Assembly (NCBI RefSeq): GCF_003086295.3
Contig: NC_092045.1
Coordinates: 89,108,693 to 89,172,692, forward strand
Length of the DNA stretch: 64,000 bases
Direction of reading: 5' to 3'
From: Arachis hypogaea
Lineage: Eukaryota; Streptophyta; Magnoliopsida; Fabales; Fabaceae
Shown one piece after another: positions 58,940 through 64,000 of this stretch. The stretch's first letter is position 1. Each line of letters opens with the position of its first letter. The position numbers and the translations under genes are program-made. The notes below the pieces were generated by a model. The model saw only the letters and a program-made list of their open reading frames with translations. It was not told the origin of the DNA and made no database searches.

Positions 58940-60806
58940 ATGGCTCGCACGGTTTCCCGGGCTTCCGTTAACCCCGCGGCGTACGATCCCTATGCTTGGG
59001 TCGTTTCCGACGTGAAGGATTCGCCTAACCAAATGGGCGAGGAGGAGCTCACCGAGTTCCGACAAGTCGAGTACTTGTGTGGAGGGACTGACGAGGAAGC
59101 CAATTATGACGTTTTTGTCCCGGCTCCTCACGAGCGATTGTATGAAATCAACTTCCAACATCCCCGAGTCGCCGACTGGATTTGGTTCTACAAGTCCATG
59201 TTCACCCAAGTCGGAGTTCGTATTCCGTTCTCAGCCTTTCAAATGGAGCTTTTAGGTCGAATTTCCGTGGCGCCGTCGCAGTTGCATCCGAACAGTTGGG
59301 CCTCGATCCACTGTTTCGAGATGGTTTGTGAGTACCTCGAACTGCCGGTGTCCGTAGATGTCTTCCTCTTCTTTTTCACCCTCACAAACCCTTCAAAGGA
59401 GGGGAAACACAAAAAGGGGTTCATGTCCTTCCGGTCTGCCCAGGGTCGGAGGATTTTCGGTTTGTTCGAAGATTCCTACCATGGGTTTAAGGACAAATAT
59501 TTCAAAGTCCGCCCTGTCAAAGGTCGTCACCCCTTTTGGCTGTCATTGGAGGGGGTACGGCTCATCCCGACCTATTGGAGTTTCGGGGCAGGGTCCAATA
59601 CCTTTATTAAGGTAACCTATAATGGCATGTCGGCGGTGGATAGGCAGATTGCCGAGGTGTTGATGGCAGTCTTTGGGAAGAATCAAGTAAATCCCCACCT
59701 CCTTATGGGTGACCGGGAGTCCGGTCGTAATTATATTTGTGAGAAACTTTTACTTTACCTTTTATCCTTTTGCTTTTATTGATGTTTTGTGGCGATTAAC
59801 CGACCTTCTTTGCTTTCCTGCAGTGGAGATGTCTGCGTCGGTGACGGGACTTCCCAACTTATTCCAAACTTTCCTCTGCGCTAGCGACGACGAAGGGGAC
59901 AATGAAAAATCTGCCGCCGAGAAGTCTGCAATTCCTCCGGAGGACAAAACTACTTCCGAGCAGGAAGCCGCGGTTGACGGGACTGGGACCTCGACCCAAG
60001 CTTCCCAGGTCGAGGGCGACAAAACGGTTCATGCTTCTCCCTTCCGCGAGGTGATAGGCACCGGGGGTTCGACGTCTACCCCTGAGGTCGATGACGGTGT
60101 GGAAGAGGTCCCTAACCCTAAGAGGAAAAGGAAGACGTCCTCCAGTCCCGAGGGGGTCCTTACCGTCATGGAGAGGAATTTTGATGCTGGGAACTTTATA
60201 GATTCCCAGCTGATCCCTGGTACTGAGGAGTATTTCCACGAGTCTTCCCTTGCCGGGCAGGCGAGGTGGATGTATCGTACCCTTCTGCGGGGCGCCGTGA
60301 TAGCCCGGAAGGCCGAGTTTGAGCTGTCCGGGATGGAGTCCCTCCGCAGAAGGTTGGAATCTAGTGGGAAGGCTAACAATGAACTGAAGAGTGAAGTCGA
60401 GACTCTCCGGGAGCAGTTGACCCAATTGAATGAAAAACTTGACGCCGCCGAGAAGAAGGCCACTGCTGCCGAGAAGAAAACTGCCACTGCTGAGAAGAAG
60501 TTAAAAGACTCGGACGCCACGGTTTCTCGCCTTGTCGAACGTGAGATGACTTTGGAGAGCCAGGTCGGCGCAGCGCAAAAATGGGTAGCCGAGATGGAGA
60601 AGGAAAAGCAGGCCGTGGAGGCCGAATTGGCAACGTGGAAGGCCAAGTACAAAGATGTCGTGAAGCAGGGGAAGGGTGCGATCTTGGCGACCGAGGAGGC
60701 TCTTAAGGCTCAGGTCAAAGTCATTGCTCCCGAGTTTGATACGTCGGCGATTGGTGTTCTCAAAGTCATTCAGGATGGCAAAGTATTCGACGTCCCCAAG
60801 AAATGA
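58940..60806 (+). CDS. Antisense ORF of the Tat element (putative gypsy-type transposon domain), spliced
   Basis: Two coding exons, 58940-59738 and 59824-60806, with a GTGAGA...CTGCAG intron, total 1782 nt and 593 aa without stops. A 5' untranslated intron (about 58685-58937) is also possible. Residues about 60-230 (IPFSAFQMELLGRISVAPSQ, LHPNSWASIHCFE, FLFFFTLTNPS) resemble the 'putative gypsy type transposon' domain (PF04195 by recall). Residues about 265-385 are acidic and low complexity with a basic NPKRKRKTSS segment, an NLS candidate. About 440-560 is coiled coil with AEKKATAAEKK repeats. The gene runs opposite to pol and is convergent with it. Such antisense ORFs are known in Tat elements; their function is unknown. 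Confidence 0.82.
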
Positions 60807-60821
60807 ATCTTCTGTTTAAAG

Positions 60822-60960
60822 TTTTTGTTTAGCCGTTTTGTTTTGGCTTATGAACAATTTTAATTTTAGCCGTTTTGGCTTATGGACAATTCGATTTTAG
60901 CCGTTTTATTTTGGCTTGTGAACAATGACCTTTTTAGTCGTTTGCTCGAGTTGTCGTGAT
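60822..60960. repeat. Short tandem repeats between antisense ORF and pol
   Basis: Three to four diverged units of about 38 bp built on TTTAGCCGTTTTG...GGCTTATGAACAATT, in the convergent 3' region of the two genes. Possibly a shared terminator zone. Confidence 0.7.
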
Positions 60961-61296
60961 AAACTTTTTCTTATTCGTCTGGTCGTGTTATCGTTTCTAT
61001 TAACCGTTTTTGGTTTATTGTCGTCATTTATATCAACGGCCCATGGTCTTTCGCGTAGTCGTTACGACGGTGGTTGACGGGTTCCCGGGGTGATCAGTCC
61101 CGGGGTCACGCGTCGTCGTTGGTCGTGATGAGATGGTTTATCTGGAGAATTGAGTGACAAAACAGAAGAGAAAATTTGCACAAGTATATCTTATTCGGTA
61201 ATCGTATAAAGGACTCGTAAGTCGCTATGAAAAGTTCAAAAGTCAAATTTGCAAATTAACTACTTAGCTAGGTTGGTCGGCTTGTCGGGCCATCTT
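60961..61296. other. 3' untranslated region of the Tat pol gene
   Basis: No ORF. Contains GTCGT/CGGTT-rich words and the region just after the pol stop codon. Confidence 0.5.
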
Positions 61297-64000
61297 CTAG
61301 GAGTAGAATCTTCTTAGGTTGTCCGCGTTCCATGTTCTCGGGACTTCCTTGCCGTCAAGCCTTTCTAACTTGAAGGCTCCTTTTCCCATCACTTTTTTGA
61401 CTCTGTATGGGCCTTCCCAGTTCGCCGCTAGCTTGCCTTCTCCGGGGGTCGGTAGGCCGATATCATTTCGCCTCAGGACGAGGTCGTTTGGCTCGAATTC
61501 CCTCTTGAGCACTTTGGTGTTGTAGCGCAGAGCCATTCTTTGTTTTAGCGCCGTTTCTGTCAAATGGGCCATTTCCCTGGCTTCATCTATCAGGTCTTTT
61601 TCTACGGTTTCCTCCACTCCTTTCAAAAGCAACCGCGGGCTTGGCTCACCGATCTCTACGGGTATTACTGCATCCACCCCGTACGTTAGTCGGAAAGGAG
61701 TTTCCTTAGTGGAGGATTGTTCAGTTGTTCGGTAGGACCAGAGAACCGCTGCTAGCTCGTCGGCCCAAGCACCCTTTTTATTGTCCAACCTCTTTTTTAG
61801 CCCTAAAAGGATAACCTTGTTGGCGGACTCTACTTGTCCGTTCGTCTGAGGGTGTTCTACCGAAGAGAACCTTTGCCTTATACCCAGGCCGTGGAGAAAT
61901 TCCATGAATTTTTTGTCAGTAAACTGCGTGCCGTTGTCCGAGATGACGACTTCCGGTATCCCAAATCGCGTTATCACCTGCCTCCACATGAATTTCCTGC
62001 AATTGGACGAGGATATGCTAGCTAGTGGTTCGGCTTCTATCCATTTGGTGTAGTAGTCAATTGCGACTATGAGGTATTTGACTTGCCCGGGGCCGACTGG
62101 GAAGGGCCCTAAGAGGTCGACTCCCCATTGAGAGAATGGCCGGGAGGTCGTTAGCAAGCTTAACTCGGAGGCCGGCGCCCTGGCAAAGTTGGCGTTCTGT
62201 TGGCACTTTACGCATTTTTTGACAAACTCCTTGGAATCTGCCATCATCGACGGCCAATAGTAACCGGCTCGGATTAGTTTCCTCGCTAGGGCCTTGCCTC
62301 CAATGTGGTGCCCACAGCAGCCCTCATGGACTTTCCTGAGGACGTAGTCCGTCTGGTCGGGGTGTAGGCACTTCAGTAGGGGTTGGTTGAACCCTTTCCT
62401 GAACAGCTGTCCTTGGATGACGGCGTATTTGGCCGCTTCCCTTCTCAATTTCGCCGCGTCCTTTTCATCAGTAGGGAGTTTGCCGTGTTCTAGGAAGTCG
62501 GTGATGGGGTCTAGCCATGAAGGACCTAGGCTTGTTATGTGCAGTGTGATTGCTGGTTCTCTTGTCATGCCTTGGATGAGAGACCGGTTCCCTTCTCCTG
62601 GCTTTGTGCTGGCTAACTTTGACAGGAGGTCTGCCCGTGTGTTCCTTTCTCTAGGTACGTGGTAGACCGTGACCTCTTCGAACTTTTGGCTCAAGCTTTT
62701 AACCTTTTCCAAGTATTTCTGTAGCAAAGGGTCTTTGGCTTGGGAGCTACCGTTTACTTGGGAGGTGACGACTTGGGAATCGCTGCATATTTCTAGTCTT
62801 CTTGCGCCGACTTCTGCCGCTAGGGTTAAGCCTCCTATAAGGGCTTCATATTCTACCTGGTTGTTCGAGACGGGAAACTCGAATCTGACCGACTGTTCGT
62901 ATACAACCCCAATCGGGCTTTCCAGGATGATCCCGGCACCTCCGAAGGTCTGGTTGGAGGCTCCGTCCACATGGAGCTTCCACCGTGTACCCACTTCTTC
63001 GCTTGGATCTCCCGTTACTTCTACTAGAAAATCCGCCATCGCCTGCGCCTTGATGGCTTGCTGAGGTTCGTATCGTATGTCATACTGGGAGAGTTCGATG
63101 GACCAAGTCATCATTCTTCCCGCCAGATCGGGTTTTTGGAGTACTTGCCGGATCCCTTGGTCCGTTCTGACGACAACTTGATGACTCTGGAAGTACTGCT
63201 TTAACCTTCGTGAGGAAGTTAGGAGTGCTAAGGCTAGCTTTTCCAACTTGCTATACCTTAATTCTGCCCCTTGCAAGGCCCTGCTTATGAAATAGACTGG
63301 CTGTTGAGCTTTTCTGTCCTCCCGTACCAGAACTGCGGCCAGGGCTTCACTCGTTATGGCGAGGTATAGGTATAATGGTTCCCCGTCCTTCGGCTTCCCG
63401 AGAACGGGTGGTGCCGCCAGGATTTCTTTGAAGTGCTGAAAGGCCTCTTCACATGCGGGTGTCCACTCAAACGCCATCCCTTTCTTCATGAGGTTAAAAA
63501 ATGGAAGGGCCTTTGTTGCCGAAGCTCCGAGAAATCGGGATAATGAGGTCAACCGCCCTGCCAACCTCTGGACATCCTTGATGCAACTCGGGCTCTTCAT
63601 CTGGAGTATTGCCTGGCATTTCTCCGGGTTAGCTTCTACCCCTCTTTGAGTTATCATGAATCCCAGGAACTTGCCGGCTTCCATGGCGAAGGCGCACTTG
63701 AGGGGATTCAGCCTCATACCGTGTTGACGGAGGGACGCGAATACACTCGCCAGGTCGCTCAAGAGATCGTCAGGTCGTGTTGTTTTTGCCAGGATGTCAT
63801 CCACGTAGACTTCAACTGTTTTCCCTATGAGGTCGTGGAATATCCTGTTCATCAGCCTTTGATATGTTGCCCCCGCATTTTTCAAGCCGAATGGCATTAC
63901 CTTATAGCAGAAAGTTCCTCCTGGCGTTATGAACGCCGTCTTGTCTTCGTCAGGACGGTGCATCGGTATCTGATTGTAACCGGAGTAGGCGTCCATGAAA
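61297..64000 (-). CDS. Tat-lineage pol polyprotein: RT, RNase H, second RNase H, integrase (5'-truncated by window)
   Basis: An open frame of over 900 codons without stops, still open at the right edge. Numbered from the Met at 63996: reverse transcriptase palm with MPFGLKNAGATYQRLMN and catalytic YVDD (64-67); the connected RNase H (PVYFISRALQGAELRYSKLE, about 230-285); a second, archaeal-like RNase H (LHVDGASNQTFGGAGIIL, NNQVEYEALIGGL, about 343-460); the integrase HHCC finger (GHHIGG, CVKCQ, about 560-605); the integrase core with VDLLGPF, SDNGTQF and GQVESAN giving the D-D-E triad; and a C-terminal WNADNLRRFYS. All visible catalytic residues are present. It converges on the antisense ORF. 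Confidence 0.93.
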   Translation of the reverse strand, partial: FMDAYSGYNQIPMHRPDEDKTAFITPGGTFCYKVMPFGLKNAGATYQRLMNRIFHDLIGKTVEVYVDDILAKTTRPDDLLSDLASVFASLRQHGMRLNPLKCAFAMEAGKFLGFMITQRGVEANPEKCQAILQMKSPSCIKDVQRLAGRLTSLSRFLGASATKALPFFNLMKKGMAFEWTPACEEAFQHFKEILAAPPVLGKPKDGEPLYLYLAITSEALAAVLVREDRKAQQPVYFISRALQGAELRYSKLEKLALALLTSSRRLKQYFQSHQVVVRTDQGIRQVLQKPDLAGRMMTWSIELSQYDIRYEPQQAIKAQAMADFLVEVTGDPSEEVGTRWKLHVDGASNQTFGGAGIILESPIGVVYEQSVRFEFPVSNNQVEYEALIGGLTLAAEVGARRLEICSDSQVVTSQVNGSSQAKDPLLQKYLEKVKSLSQKFEEVTVYHVPRERNTRADLLSKLASTKPGEGNRSLIQGMTREPAITLHITSLGPSWLDPITDFLEHGKLPTDEKDAAKLRREAAKYAVIQGQLFRKGFNQPLLKCLHPDQTDYVLRKVHEGCCGHHIGGKALARKLIRAGYYWPSMMADSKEFVKKCVKCQQNANFARAPASELSLLTTSRPFSQWGVDLLGPFPVGPGQVKYLIVAIDYYTKWIEAEPLASISSSNCRKFMWRQVITRFGIPEVVISDNGTQFTDKKFMEFLHGLGIRQRFSSVEHPQTNGQVESANKVILLGLKKRLDNKKGAWADELAAVLWSYRTTEQSSTKETPFRLTYGVDAVIPVEIGEPSPRLLLKGVEETVEKDLIDEAREMAHLTETALKQRMALRYNTKVLKREFEPNDLVLRRNDIGLPTPGEGKLAANWEGPYRVKKVMGKGAFKLERLDGKEVPRTWNADNLRRFYS

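Larger units (their letters stand above)
57851..64000 (-). mobile_element. Tat-lineage Ty3-gypsy retrotransposon (5' part beyond window)
   Basis: Reads right to left: pol (64000-61297), a 490-bp gap, an antisense spliced ORF (58940-60806 on the plus strand), a polypurine tract near 58272-58283, and a 3' LTR (from 58271 to about 57851). A second RNase H-like domain in pol and an antisense extra ORF are hallmarks of the Tat lineage. The intact frames imply a young element. gag, protease, the primer site and the 5' LTR lie beyond the right edge. Confidence 0.85.

Overview
This is repeat-dominated plant nuclear DNA. The evidence is spliced genes with GT-AG introns, a plant replication-type histone H3, a plastid-targeted carbamoyl-phosphate synthase small subunit, scrambled chloroplast DNA fragments, and dense nested LTR retrotransposons, CACTA, Mutator-like and other DNA elements. 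The retroelement style (primer sites matching tRNA-Asp, PPT-like tracts of the form AAGTGTGGGGAGG, CpG-rich palindromes in an AT-rich background) resembles legume genomes, and Arachis in particular, but the species is an inference from memory.

Layout. 460-3239 is a broken plant-mobile-domain (PMD) gene. 3550-27013 is a nest several layers deep. A degenerate inverted-repeat DNA element (ends at 3550 and 27013) was interrupted by LTR element X (4417-24684, target duplication GATTC). The 5' LTR of X was then invaded by an Athila-like element B on the minus strand, and the body of B was invaded by a related element C. B and C have LTRs, tRNA-Asp primer sites, polypurine tracts and a Pro/Tyr-rich gag-position ORF. 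C also has an env-position ORF. Neither has pol. A 3.2-kb block (5801-8977 and 21242-24423) is present twice. 27030-27965 holds remnants of a MULE transposase and a PMD gene. Two CACTA elements follow (28156-28777 and 29891-33641), each with a 3-bp target duplication. Then come a MITE, a 207-bp tandem repeat beside a tRNA-Met-type primer site, a decayed Ty1-copia element (34673-40055), and a long-TIR element (about 40765-45775) that carries a fragment of a fructose-bisphosphate aldolase gene.

Only two ordinary host genes are evident, and they converge: carA (46572-49427, nine exons, intact, 440 aa) and histone H3.1 (50376-50786, minus strand, intronless, intact). Beyond them lie a 2.6-kb Mutator-type element with a perfect 9-bp target duplication (51508-54119), a second inverted-repeat element (54150-55215), and a 1.1-kb mosaic of at least five unlinked plastid fragments (23S rRNA, matK, ycf2, accD, petD).

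The right end (about 57851-64000, continuing past the edge) is a Tat-lineage Ty3-gypsy element on the minus strand. Its pol has no stop codons and carries a second RNase H-like domain. An intact, spliced antisense ORF lies between pol and the 3' LTR.

The observations I consider most worth following up are a compensatory-mutated hairpin placed next to the polypurine tract in four copies, two uncharacterised protein families in the pol-less Athila-like elements, the aldolase capture, and the scrambled plastid insert.
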